From Desulfonatronovibrio sp046496945 (GTDB taxonomy: Bacteria; Desulfobacterota; Desulfovibrionia; Desulfovibrionales; Desulfonatronovibrionaceae), in the NCBI GenBank assembly GCA_046496945.1, contig JAWOGL010000220.1, positions 1 to 37,644 on the forward strand: a DNA stretch of 37,644 bases, given 5' to 3'. The position numbers were made by a program, and so were the translations under genes. Below, one piece after another: positions 15,533 through 23,209 of the stretch. Position 1 is the stretch's first letter. Each line of letters opens with the position of its first letter. The notes below the pieces were generated by a model, which was not told where the DNA came from, ran no database searches, and saw nothing but the letters and a program-made list of their open reading frames with translations.

Positions 15533-15760
15533 TAACAGCGTGCCAGAAAAGTCCTTACCAGACAGGTTGTTCAAAAATTCCAAGGGACAGTCCCGCTACC
15601 CACTTAGGACGCCACTAAAGACTTATGCCGGAATAATACTCACTTAAGTGGGTGCCGGATAAACAGCAAAAAAAGTTCAAGGTCGCGGCGTATTTAGCAG
15701 GTGCGAGTTTGAACTTTTTGCAGCGACAAAGCCAATTGGAAGATTTTCCACAACCTGTTA
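15533..15760. repeat. Structured ~228-bp repeat element, copy 2
   Basis: This is a direct-orientation copy of 13897-14125. Outer arms are 15562-15583 and 15736-15758. The second stem is degraded here (core ACCCACTTA 15598-15606 with 15645-15658), whereas the third stem is better than in copy 1 (AAAAAGTTCAA arms within 15666-15680 and 15708-15721). The A-run/hairpin/T-run form of that third stem could terminate transcription in either direction, which suits its place between two convergent genes. It fills most of the 296-base gap before aat; no gene was seen in the remainder. Confidence 0.8.
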
Positions 15761-15786
15761 ACAGATAGGGATTATGTAATTGTAAA

Positions 15787-16473
15787 TCAGGCTTTGTACC
15801 GCCACTTTCCAGGCTGGTTTGTTTGAGTGGCGGCGGTTTCCAGTTGTCTGAGAAAAGATTTCCTGGGTATTTCAACCGCCCCGAATCTGAGCATATGGGA
15901 TGTGGTCTGCTGGCAATCCATAAAATGAAAATCATTGTTTTCCAGATAACGCATCAGGTGGACCAGGGCTGTTTTTGAAGCGTCAGGCACCTGATAATAC
16001 ATGGATTCTCCAAAAAAGGCCTTCCCCAGAGCAACTCCGTAAATTCCCCCTGCCAGACGCGAACCCTGCCAGGCTTCAAAAGAATGGGCGATCCCTGCCT
16101 GGTGCAGGCGGATGTAGGCGTCGATCATCTCCGGGACAATCCAGGTCCCGCTGTCACCGTTTCTGGGTACACACGCGCATTTTTCGATAACCTTTTCAAA
16201 TGCCGTATCGCAGGATATGCTGAATTTTCCGGAGTTTAGAACCCGTCTCAGACTTCCTGGAATATGAAGGCGGTCCGGGTAAAGAAGCAGCCGGGGATCC
16301 GGAGACCACCACAAGATAGGTGATCCTGGTCCGTACCACGGAAAGATACCTCCGGCATAGGCGTTGCACAGTCTGGTGGTGCCAAGGTCGCCTCCTATGG
16401 CCAGAAGACCGTCAGAATCCGCGTGACTGGGATGAGGAAAGACCGGGGCCCTTGTCAGGAAAAAAGTGCTCAC
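15787..16473 (-). CDS. aat: Leucyl/phenylalanyl-tRNA-protein transferase
   Basis: The 228-residue enzyme transfers Leu or Phe from tRNA to the N terminus of proteins with N-terminal Lys or Arg, creating an N-degron. Family motifs are GLLAIGGDL, AYAGGIFPWY, WWSPDPR, FEAWQGSRLAGGIYGVALG, FFGESMYY and FMDCQQTTSHMLRFGA. The usual ESMFS is ESMYY here. Its start overlaps the clpA stop by four bases (ATGA), so the tagging enzyme is translationally coupled to the unfoldase that destroys its products. Confidence 0.95.
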   Translation of the reverse strand: MSTFFLTRAPVFPHPSHADSDGLLAIGGDLGTTRLCNAYAGGIFPWYGPGSPILWWSPDPRLLLYPDRLHIPGSLRRVLNSGKFSISCDTAFEKVIEKCACVPRNGDSGTWIVPEMIDAYIRLHQAGIAHSFEAWQGSRLAGGIYGVALGKAFFGESMYYQVPDASKTALVHLMRYLENNDFHFMDCQQTTSHMLRFGAVEIPRKSFLRQLETAATQTNQPGKWRYKA

Positions 16474-18701
16474 TTGAATTGCAGCTGGTTTTTCTTCTTG
16501 CTCAGTTCAACCTTGAGGGTGTTCTTTTTGCTCAGGTCCTCAAAAAGCAGCTTGTCCGCAAGCGGGTCCTTGATTTCTTCCTGTATAACCCTGGACAATG
16601 GGCGTGCTCCAAATACAGGGTCATAACCTTTTTCAGCCAGCCAGGACCGGGCGGACCGGGAAAGAATCAGTTTGATTTTTTTGTCTTTGAGCTGGCTGTT
16701 TAACTCATCTATATTTTTGTCCACTACCATTTTCATGATTTTAGAATTGAGACTGTTAAAAGGTACTATGGCATCCAGGCGGTTTCGAAATTCCGGGCTG
16801 AATAACTTTTCCACAGCGCTCAGTCCCTTGGCTGTCGCGTCATCGTCGCCTTCCCGGCCAAACCCGATGCTCTTGGAGCTCATTTCCCTGGCTCCCGCAT
16901 TAGAGGTCATGAGGATGACGGCATGTCTAAAATCCGCTTTTCTGCCGTTGTTGTCGGTGAGAGTGGCATAGTCCATTATTTGAAGCAGGATATTAAACAT
17001 GTCCGGATGTGCTTTTTCAATTTCATCCAGCAAAAGTACGCTGTAGGGGTTTTTGCGGATTGCTTCCGTAAGGAGCCCTCCCTGGTCAAAGCCCACATAA
17101 CCGGGAGGGGCGCCTATCAATCTGGCTACCGCGTGTTTTTCCATGTATTCGCTCATGTCAAAACGAATAAAGTTTACGCCCAGCACCTCTGCAAGCTGTC
17201 TGGAAAGTTCTGTTTTGCCTACACCGGTAGGGCCGATCATAAGGAAGTTTCCCACCGGCTTGTTTTTTTCGCGAAGACCTGCTCTGGATCTTTTTATGGC
17301 TCTGGATAAAATATCAACAGCCTTGTCCTGACCAAAGATTACATTCTTAAGATCTTTTTCCAGATCCAGGAGCTTGCCCTTGTCTGAAGAGGAAATCTGT
17401 CTTGGCGGGATTTTGGCCATGGTAGCGATGACCTTTTCAATATCCCTGGATGTGACCTGTTTTTTGCCTTTGGGGGCGCCTTCCAGAACATGCACCGCTC
17501 CGGCCTCATCCATGACATCTATAGCCTTGTCCGGCAGAAAACGGTCATTGATAAACCTGGCTGAAAGATCCACGGCAGCCTCGATGGCTGACGGCAGGAA
17601 CCTTACGTGGTGAAAGGCTTCGTAATAGGGCTTTAAACCTTTGAGGATGTCCATGCTTTCCTGGGTGCCGGGTTCGGCCAGTTCAATTTTCTGGAATCTC
17701 CGGGACAGGGCTTTATCTTTTTCGAAATAATTCTTGTACTCTTCATAAGTGGAAGAGCCAATACATCTCATTTCACCAGATGCCAGAACAGGTTTTAAAA
17801 TATTGGAAGCATCCATTGAGCCTCCGCTGGTGGCTCCTGCCCCGACTATGGTATGGATTTCATCAATAAAAAGGATTGCTCCCTTGATTTTTTTAAGTTC
17901 ATTAATTACCCCTTTGAGCCTGGCTTCAAAGTCGCCTCTGAATTTTGTCCCGGCTAGAAGAGATCCCATATCCAGAGCGTAAATTCTGGTTTTAAGAAAA
18001 GAATCCGGGACTTTTTTATCCTTTATCTGAAGAGCCAGACCTTCAGCCATGGCGGTTTTGCCTACCCCGGGATCGCCAACAAATATCGGATTGTTCTTTC
18101 TGCGCCGCAGAAGCACCTGAATCACTCTTTTCATTTCAAGTTCCCGGCCCACCAGCGGATCAATAAGGCCTTTCTTTGCTTTTTCCACCAGGTCCTCTGT
18201 GTACTTGGCCAGATTGCTCTGCTCGGATTTTTCTTTGGGCTTGCATCCGGGGCATGCTGAACCGGGCAGGTCTGAATCCATTTCGTGGGAAATATATTCA
18301 AGGACATCAAGACGGGAAAGGCCCTGAGTACGCAGGTAATAAACCGCGAATGCTTCCTCTTCTTCAAACATGACCGCCAGCAGGTCTCCCGCCTGGATCA
18401 TCTGTTTCCCTGCGGACTGTACATGGCCCAGCGCCCTGTGCATGGCTCTTTGCACCCCGATGGTCTGGACGATCTCTCTGTCGCCTGAAGGGGGCATGAC
18501 TTCAAGATGATCCAGGAAAAATCTTTCCAGCTGGTTTTTGAGCTTGAACATGTCCACCCCGCATCCCGAAAGGACTTCTTTGCCTTTGTCATCGAGAAGG
18601 TAGGCGTAAAGTATATGTTCCAGAGTCAGGTATTCGTGATGTCTTACCTTAACTTCACGAATCGCCCGGGCAATTATTCTTTCTAATTCTTTGCTTAACA
18701 T
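16470..18701 (-). CDS. clpA: ATP-dependent Clp protease ATP-binding subunit ClpA
   Basis: The 743-residue double AAA+ unfoldase feeds ClpP. The N-domain (about 1-145) binds ClpS. D1 carries Walker A GDPGVGKT (about 215) and Walker B ILFIDEIHT; D2 carries GPTGVGKT (about 497) and LLLDEIEKAH. The SIGFGREG segment provides the IGF/IGL loop that docks on ClpP. A short linker between N-domain and D1 contains CPGC, possibly a redox or metal site peculiar to this protein. It starts directly after clpS and is coupled to aat. clpP is not in the window. Confidence 0.96.
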   Translation of the reverse strand: MLSKELERIIARAIREVKVRHHEYLTLEHILYAYLLDDKGKEVLSGCGVDMFKLKNQLERFFLDHLEVMPPSGDREIVQTIGVQRAMHRALGHVQSAGKQMIQAGDLLAVMFEEEEAFAVYYLRTQGLSRLDVLEYISHEMDSDLPGSACPGCKPKEKSEQSNLAKYTEDLVEKAKKGLIDPLVGRELEMKRVIQVLLRRRKNNPIFVGDPGVGKTAMAEGLALQIKDKKVPDSFLKTRIYALDMGSLLAGTKFRGDFEARLKGVINELKKIKGAILFIDEIHTIVGAGATSGGSMDASNILKPVLASGEMRCIGSSTYEEYKNYFEKDKALSRRFQKIELAEPGTQESMDILKGLKPYYEAFHHVRFLPSAIEAAVDLSARFINDRFLPDKAIDVMDEAGAVHVLEGAPKGKKQVTSRDIEKVIATMAKIPPRQISSSDKGKLLDLEKDLKNVIFGQDKAVDILSRAIKRSRAGLREKNKPVGNFLMIGPTGVGKTELSRQLAEVLGVNFIRFDMSEYMEKHAVARLIGAPPGYVGFDQGGLLTEAIRKNPYSVLLLDEIEKAHPDMFNILLQIMDYATLTDNNGRKADFRHAVILMTSNAGAREMSSKSIGFGREGDDDATAKGLSAVEKLFSPEFRNRLDAIVPFNSLNSKIMKMVVDKNIDELNSQLKDKKIKLILSRSARSWLAEKGYDPVFGARPLSRVIQEEIKDPLADKLLFEDLSKKNTLKVELSKKKNQLQFK

Positions 18702-19016
18702 TTAAACCTCTTCCATAGTGCATTTAAGGGGATACCCTTCTTTTCTGGCTAAATTCTGGACCAGGATAATTTTTGTTTCGGCAACCTCTGATGTATAAAT
18801 GCCGCATATGCCGACTCCGTTTTTATGCACGTTCATCATAATCTGGACGGCTTCGCCTTCTGTTTTATTGAAGACGTTTTTTAATACATATATTACGAAG
18901 TCCATGGTAGTATAATCGTCGTTATGCAGCAAAACCTTAAACCTTCGAGGTTCCTGTATTTCATCGTCTGCAAAGGTTTCAGGAAGGGGATGAGTTCCGG
19001 TCAGTTCTTTAGTCAT
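18702..19016 (-). CDS. clpS: ClpS adaptor for N-degron substrates
   Basis: The 104-residue protein is the adaptor that delivers substrates with N-terminal Leu, Phe, Trp or Tyr to ClpA. The recognition pocket is in FKVLLHNDDYTTMDFVIYVL, followed by the MMNVHKNGVGICGIYTSEVAETK half. The non-conserved N-terminal ~22 residues match the flexible extension needed to inhibit or engage ClpA. Its stop is adjacent to the clpA ATG. It lies 32 bases downstream of truA. Confidence 0.96.
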   Translation of the reverse strand: MTKELTGTHPLPETFADDEIQEPRRFKVLLHNDDYTTMDFVIYVLKNVFNKTEGEAVQIMMNVHKNGVGICGIYTSEVAETKIILVQNLARKEGYPLKCTMEEV

Positions 19017-19048
19017 AGTTTTTAACCTTAATATTTTTTAAAAAAAAG

Positions 19049-19807
19049 TCAATGTGCGCCGTACTGCCGGGGGTATTCAACACTTTCCAGGCAAAGTCCT
19101 CTGGCCGGAGCAGTAGCTGGAGCCTGGTTTCGGTTTTTTGTCTTAAGTATCTGAAGAAGATAATCCTGCGGATATTTTTTTCGACCGACAATTACCAGTG
19201 CTCCGATAATATTTCTGACCATCTGTTTCAGGAATCCGTCAGCAGTTATCCTGACGACCAGTTCCTGGGGATAAAGACCGGGATGGAATGAAATATCAGT
19301 AATCTTACGCCACGTAGTATTGACTTTGGTTCCCTTGTTCATGAAGGCTTTGAAATCATGCGCGCCTAAAATCGGGGCCGAAGCATTCTTGAGGGCACAA
19401 AGATCCAGGGGGCCGGTTTTCCAGACGTAAAGTCTCCTCTGGGGCAGGATAAAGTCCTGTTCAGTCCAGAAAGTGTAGGAATATGTTTTGGATAATACGC
19501 TGTACCGGGCATGAAAGTCATTGTCCACGGATCCGGCCTGAAGGATTCGTATATTCTCCGGCAAAAGGGAATTAAGGGCTTTTTGCCACGGAAGCCCGGC
19601 TTGACGCGCAGGAGGGTCAAAATGAGCAGTCTGGCCCAGGGCGTGTACTCCTGCATCGGTTCTGCCTGAACCATGGACACGGACAGGCCTTGAACAGATT
19701 TGTGCCAGCCCCTTTTCGACAACCCCCTGGATCGTCTGCTGGTTCTTCTGCAGTTGCCACCCATGGTACCCTGTTCCGTCGTATGCCAGAGTAAGTTTTA
19801 TGCGCAT
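19049..19807 (-). CDS. truA: tRNA pseudouridine(38-40) synthase
   Basis: The 252-residue enzyme isomerises uridines 38-40 in the anticodon arm. The catalytic Asp is in GSGRTDAGVHALGQ. Other motifs are LTLAYDGTGYHGWQ at the N terminus, HDFKAFMNKG in the middle and FLKQMVRNIIGALVIVG near the end, all typical. It follows the radical SAM gene by 25 bases and precedes clpS by 32, so the five genes through aat likely form one transcript. Confidence 0.96.
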   Translation of the reverse strand: MRIKLTLAYDGTGYHGWQLQKNQQTIQGVVEKGLAQICSRPVRVHGSGRTDAGVHALGQTAHFDPPARQAGLPWQKALNSLLPENIRILQAGSVDNDFHARYSVLSKTYSYTFWTEQDFILPQRRLYVWKTGPLDLCALKNASAPILGAHDFKAFMNKGTKVNTTWRKITDISFHPGLYPQELVVRITADGFLKQMVRNIIGALVIVGRKKYPQDYLLQILKTKNRNQAPATAPARGLCLESVEYPRQYGAH

Positions 19808-19832
19808 ATGATCTTTGCTTTTGTGCAGATTG

Positions 19833-20744
19833 TCAGACGTTGCTCCACTCCTGTCCCTGGTGCAGCCCCTTTTTCTCCAGGGTTGTATTGATCAGGTTGA
19901 GTATGCTGCTTTTGGCCTCAGCCCATTGCGGGGCTTTGAGCTCTCCCGGGGCGGGATCTCCGGTCAGACGGTGAATAATAATATCCGGACGTAATCCGGC
20001 AAGGCCTCTGCAAACCCACCAGGCATACTCTTTCATGGACAGGGGGGTGTACATTCTTTTTTCCCACATTGCGGCCAGAGTGGTGTGCCGGCATATATAC
20101 AGATTATGAATCTTTATGCCTTGAACAGGCTCATGGTTGAGAAAATCTATGGTTTCCAGGAAATGGTCAAGTGTTTCCCCGGGAAGACCGGCAATAACAT
20201 GCGCGCAGACCCGGAGGCCTCTGGAAGCCGCCAGCCGGCAGGATATGGAAAAGTCCCGGGCAAGGTGGCCTCGGTTTATTCGTTTTAAGGTCTCATCACA
20301 GGAACTTTGCAGCCCAAGGTCAAGCCAGACTTCCTCACTGGGAAAATGAGCCAGGCTGTTTATTTTATCCTTATCCAGACAGTCCGGCCTGGTTCCGATG
20401 CATAAAACAGCAAGATCATCAAGCTTTTCAAGATCTTGCAGGATTAATTTGAGGTGCTCAAGAGTGCAGTAGGTGTTTGAAAATGACTGCAGGTAGGCAG
20501 CGAACTTTATGTGGCCGTGTCTTCTGATTAATTTTTCCCGGTATAGATTGTATTGATCTTTCAGGCTTATGGATCTAAGATTAAGTCCTGTTCCGGATCC
20601 CTGCTCATTGCAGAAGATGCATCCTGAAGAAGATATGGTTCCGTCTCTGTTTGGACAGGTAAGTCCAGCATCCAGAGGAATTTTCCAGACTTTGGTTCCA
20701 AATTTTTCCTTCCAGTAAGCGGAAAGAGGATGGTAATTTCTCAT
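19833..20744 (-). CDS. TIGR01212-family radical SAM protein
   Basis: The 303-residue protein resembles E. coli YhcC. Its radical SAM-type cysteines appear as LTCPNRDGT followed by GCIFCNEQGSG, giving the long CxxxxxxxxxxxxCxxC spacing of this family and of Elp3-like proteins. Further segments are KFAAYLQSFSNTYC, CIGTRPDCL, WLDLGLQSSCDETLKRINRGH and HVIAGLPGET. Its substrate is not known to me, though the family is often discussed in connection with RNA modification. It is divergent from mreB across 102 AT-rich bases that must hold promoters for both directions. Confidence 0.92.
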   Translation of the reverse strand: MRNYHPLSAYWKEKFGTKVWKIPLDAGLTCPNRDGTISSSGCIFCNEQGSGTGLNLRSISLKDQYNLYREKLIRRHGHIKFAAYLQSFSNTYCTLEHLKLILQDLEKLDDLAVLCIGTRPDCLDKDKINSLAHFPSEEVWLDLGLQSSCDETLKRINRGHLARDFSISCRLAASRGLRVCAHVIAGLPGETLDHFLETIDFLNHEPVQGIKIHNLYICRHTTLAAMWEKRMYTPLSMKEYAWWVCRGLAGLRPDIIIHRLTGDPAPGELKAPQWAEAKSSILNLINTTLEKKGLHQGQEWSNV

Positions 20745-20846
20745 GAAAAATCACCTTCAGCGATATTGCCTGACAGGCTATATTCTGGTAATATTTTTTG
20801 ATTGAACATAATCGGTATTTTAACAATATATATATAAGAGGAAAGC

Positions 20847-21887
20847 ATGACTAGAATACTGGACAAAATATTTGGCGCGGTTTCCAATGATCTGGCCATT
20901 GACCTGGGCACTGCCAATACCTGTGTTTATGTCAAAGGTAAAGGAATAGTGCTTAGAGAGCCTTCGGTGGTTGCTGTGAAAAGAGATCTGAGAGGCACGA
21001 ACAAGGTGCTGGCTGTGGGAAGTGAAGCCAAGAGAATGCTGGGAAGAACCCCGGGCAATATTACAGCCATCAGGCCTATGAAGGACGGAGTTATTGCCGA
21101 CTTTGAGATTACGGAGGCCATGCTCAGGCATTTTATCACCAAAGTCCACAACAGTCGCCGGCTGGTCAGGCCGAGGATAATTATCTGCGTACCCACCGGC
21201 ATCACCCAGGTGGAGAAAAGGGCGGTCAAGGAATCCGCGCAAAGCGCCGGAGCCAGAGAAGTGTATCTTATAGAAGAGCCCATGGCGGCTGCCATTGGAG
21301 CTAATCTGCCCATTACCGAGCCTACCTCCAACATGGTGGTGGATATTGGGGGGGGCACCACTGAGGTGGCAGTGATTTCTCTTTCCGGGATTGTTTACAG
21401 CCGTTCAGTCCGGGTAGGAGGAGACAAAATGGATGACGCCATAAGACATCATGTTAAAAGGAAATACAACATGCTTATCGGGGAAGGGAGCGCTGAAAAC
21501 ATAAAAACCACCATTGCCTCTGCTTACCCGGGTGGTGAGGAGCTGGAAATGGTGGTTAAGGGCAGAGACCTGGTGTCGGGTATTCCCCAGAATATCACCA
21601 TAACCTCAGAAGAGGTCAGAAAGGCTATTTCCGAGCAGGTGGACAGTATTGTTCAGGCGGTGCGTGTAGCTCTGGAGCAGACTCCCCCTGAACTGGCAGC
21701 GGATATTGTTGACAGAGGGATTGTGCTTACCGGAGGCGGAGCTCTTTTGAAAGGGCTTGATCAGCTGCTTCGGGATGAGACTTCCCTGCCTATTACAGTA
21801 GTGGATGATCCATTGTCCACGGTTGTGGTGGGTTCAGGCAAGGTTCTGGATAATCTGGATGTCCTCAAGGAGGTAACAATAGATTAA
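20847..21887 (+). CDS. mreB: Rod-shape-determining actin homologue MreB
   Basis: The 346-residue protein forms membrane-bound filaments that guide elongation-mode wall synthesis. The actin-type phosphate-1 motif is LAIDLGTANTCVYVKGKGIV, phosphate-2 is MVVDIGGGTTEVAVIS, and the adenosine loop is GIVLTGGGALLKGLD. The length is standard. The start has AGAGGAAAG seven bases upstream. It leads the mreBCD-mrdA-rodA cluster; its last codons contain the ribosome site and start for mreC. Confidence 0.97.
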   Translation: MTRILDKIFGAVSNDLAIDLGTANTCVYVKGKGIVLREPSVVAVKRDLRGTNKVLAVGSEAKRMLGRTPGNITAIRPMKDGVIADFEITEAMLRHFITKVHNSRRLVRPRIIICVPTGITQVEKRAVKESAQSAGAREVYLIEEPMAAAIGANLPITEPTSNMVVDIGGGTTEVAVISLSGIVYSRSVRVGGDKMDDAIRHHVKRKYNMLIGEGSAENIKTTIASAYPGGEELEMVVKGRDLVSGIPQNITITSEEVRKAISEQVDSIVQAVRVALEQTPPELAADIVDRGIVLTGGGALLKGLDQLLRDETSLPITVVDDPLSTVVVGSGKVLDNLDVLKEVTID

Positions 21888-22746
21888 CTTCAAACTCACA
21901 CCCAAAAAAATTATTGCCCTTCTTTTTGTTTTTATTGTTTTTTATTTAAGCCTGTATACATGGAATTCCCGTACCCAGACGCTGGACCGTCTGGCATCGT
22001 ATTCCGGGCTGGAAGTAGTGGGCTGGATTCTTAAGCCTGGAAAATGGATTCAGGCCAGGTCTTTGGATTTCTGGGGTGCATATATACATCTCGTGGAAGT
22101 TCATTCAGAAAATCAGGCCCTTAAACAGGAAATCGAAAAACTACGGCTGGAGCTTGCGGATCTTTCGGAAAAGGCGGCTGCTGTTCCCCGTCTGGAAGAG
22201 CTGCTTGGTTTTACTGCCCCTGCCCAATGGTCAAGATCAGGCGCAAGGATTGTCGCCCACAATTTTGGTCCTCTGGGAGCAATAGATTCTGTTATTATTG
22301 ACAGGGGCAAGTTTCAGGGAGTGTCCTCGAATTTGCCGGTTGTTACTCCGGCAGGGGTAATGGGAAGAACTTTTCGAACCGGGCTGAACTTTTCTTCGGT
22401 TTTGCTGCTTACCGACCCCAACAGCCGGATTCCAGTAATCAGCTCAGAAACCAGGGTCAAAGGGATACTTTCAGGTCAGGGGGCCCGCAAGCCGCTTATG
22501 CTCCAGTATGTCCATCTTAATTCTCCCCTAAAAAAAGGAGAAGTCCTGGTGACTTCAGGTCTGGCGGGTATTTATCCCAAGGGTTTGCCTGTAGCTGTTG
22601 TCAGAGATATTTTTCGCTCAGAGATATCCCTGTTTCTGATCATTGAAGCAACTCCCCAGGTGAATTTTCGCAACAAGGAAGAAGTCCTGGTTCTGCAAAA
22701 TGGAGACAGGGTCAAAGCTGGGAAGATTGGCTTTGGCAATGAGTAA
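21883..22746 (+). CDS. mreC: Rod-shape-determining protein MreC (ATT start)
   Basis: MreC is a bitopic scaffold of the elongasome. The whole family N terminus is present in this frame: a basic stretch KLTPKK, a membrane helix (IIALLFVFIVFYLSLY), a coiled coil (VEVHSENQALKQEIEKLRL), and the periplasmic beta domains (NFGPLGAIDSVIIDRGKFQG, VTPAGVMGRTF, LTDPNSRIPVI). The only in-frame ATG/GTG/TTG before the beta domains is GTG 22018, which would delete the membrane helix. A TAG at 21880-21882 limits the frame. The codon ATT at 21883, nine bases after a perfect AAGGAGG (21867-21873) and overlapping the mreB stop, is the best start. That gives 287 residues, normal for MreC. Confidence 0.88.
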   Translation: MNFKLTPKKIIALLFVFIVFYLSLYTWNSRTQTLDRLASYSGLEVVGWILKPGKWIQARSLDFWGAYIHLVEVHSENQALKQEIEKLRLELADLSEKAAAVPRLEELLGFTAPAQWSRSGARIVAHNFGPLGAIDSVIIDRGKFQGVSSNLPVVTPAGVMGRTFRTGLNFSSVLLLTDPNSRIPVISSETRVKGILSGQGARKPLMLQYVHLNSPLKKGEVLVTSGLAGIYPKGLPVAVVRDIFRSEISLFLIIEATPQVNFRNKEEVLVLQNGDRVKAGKIGFGNE

Positions 22747-23209
22747 AGTAAGACCGGTCATGTTCTGTATCCTGTTTACCTTTTTCGCAGTGTGGGGGCA
22801 GTACTATTTTCAGTCAGTAGATTTTCTGACTCCGGGCATTGTTGTCCTTCTTCAGTTTAATTTTTTAAATCTGGCCCTGTGGGCCGGAATTATATGGATG
22901 CTGATCCAGGAAGGCACTGGCGGATTTGCTTTTGGAGCAATGATCATGTTCTATCTGGGACTGCTGGTTGCCTATTACCTGGGGGGGGCGTTTTTTGAAG
23001 TCGGCAACAGGTTTTTTGTCTTGCTCCTTTTTTTGTTTCTGGCGGTTTACAAGGATCTGATTGTATCGGTTATGGCTTCCCTGCAGGATCTGGATCTGGC
23101 AGAGAAATACAGCCTCGAAGGTGTCATGATCCAGGCTGGTATATATTTTTTTGTCTGGCTGTTAATTTATAATTTGTTTAAAAAATATTTTTTCAATGAC
23201 ACTGCATAA
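22739..23209 (+). CDS. mreD: Rod-shape-determining protein MreD
   Basis: The protein of about 156 residues has several membrane helices (RPVMFCILFTFFAVWGQYYF, NFLNLALWAGIIWMLI, FAFGAMIMFYLGLLVAYYL, FFVLLLFLFLAVY and a last one near the end). MreD is poorly conserved in sequence; the call rests on size, topology and the place between mreC and mrdA. ATG 22739 overlaps the mreC stop; TTG 22733 and ATG 22700 are also possible starts, of which the TTG has the better-spaced purine-rich site. Confidence 0.85.
   Translation: MSKVRPVMFCILFTFFAVWGQYYFQSVDFLTPGIVVLLQFNFLNLALWAGIIWMLIQEGTGGFAFGAMIMFYLGLLVAYYLGGAFFEVGNRFFVLLLFLFLAVYKDLIVSVMASLQDLDLAEKYSLEGVMIQAGIYFFVWLLIYNLFKKYFFNDTA

Noticed and set aside
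21880..21882. Possible frameshift between mreB and mreC instead of an ATT start
   Set aside because: Both genes read cleanly to and from this point, the Shine-Dalgarno spacing to ATT is ideal, and no homopolymer is present to suggest an indel.
22018..22746. mreC starting at GTG 22018
   Set aside because: This would delete the conserved basic tip and membrane helix encoded in frame from 21883, and there is no ribosome site before the GTG.
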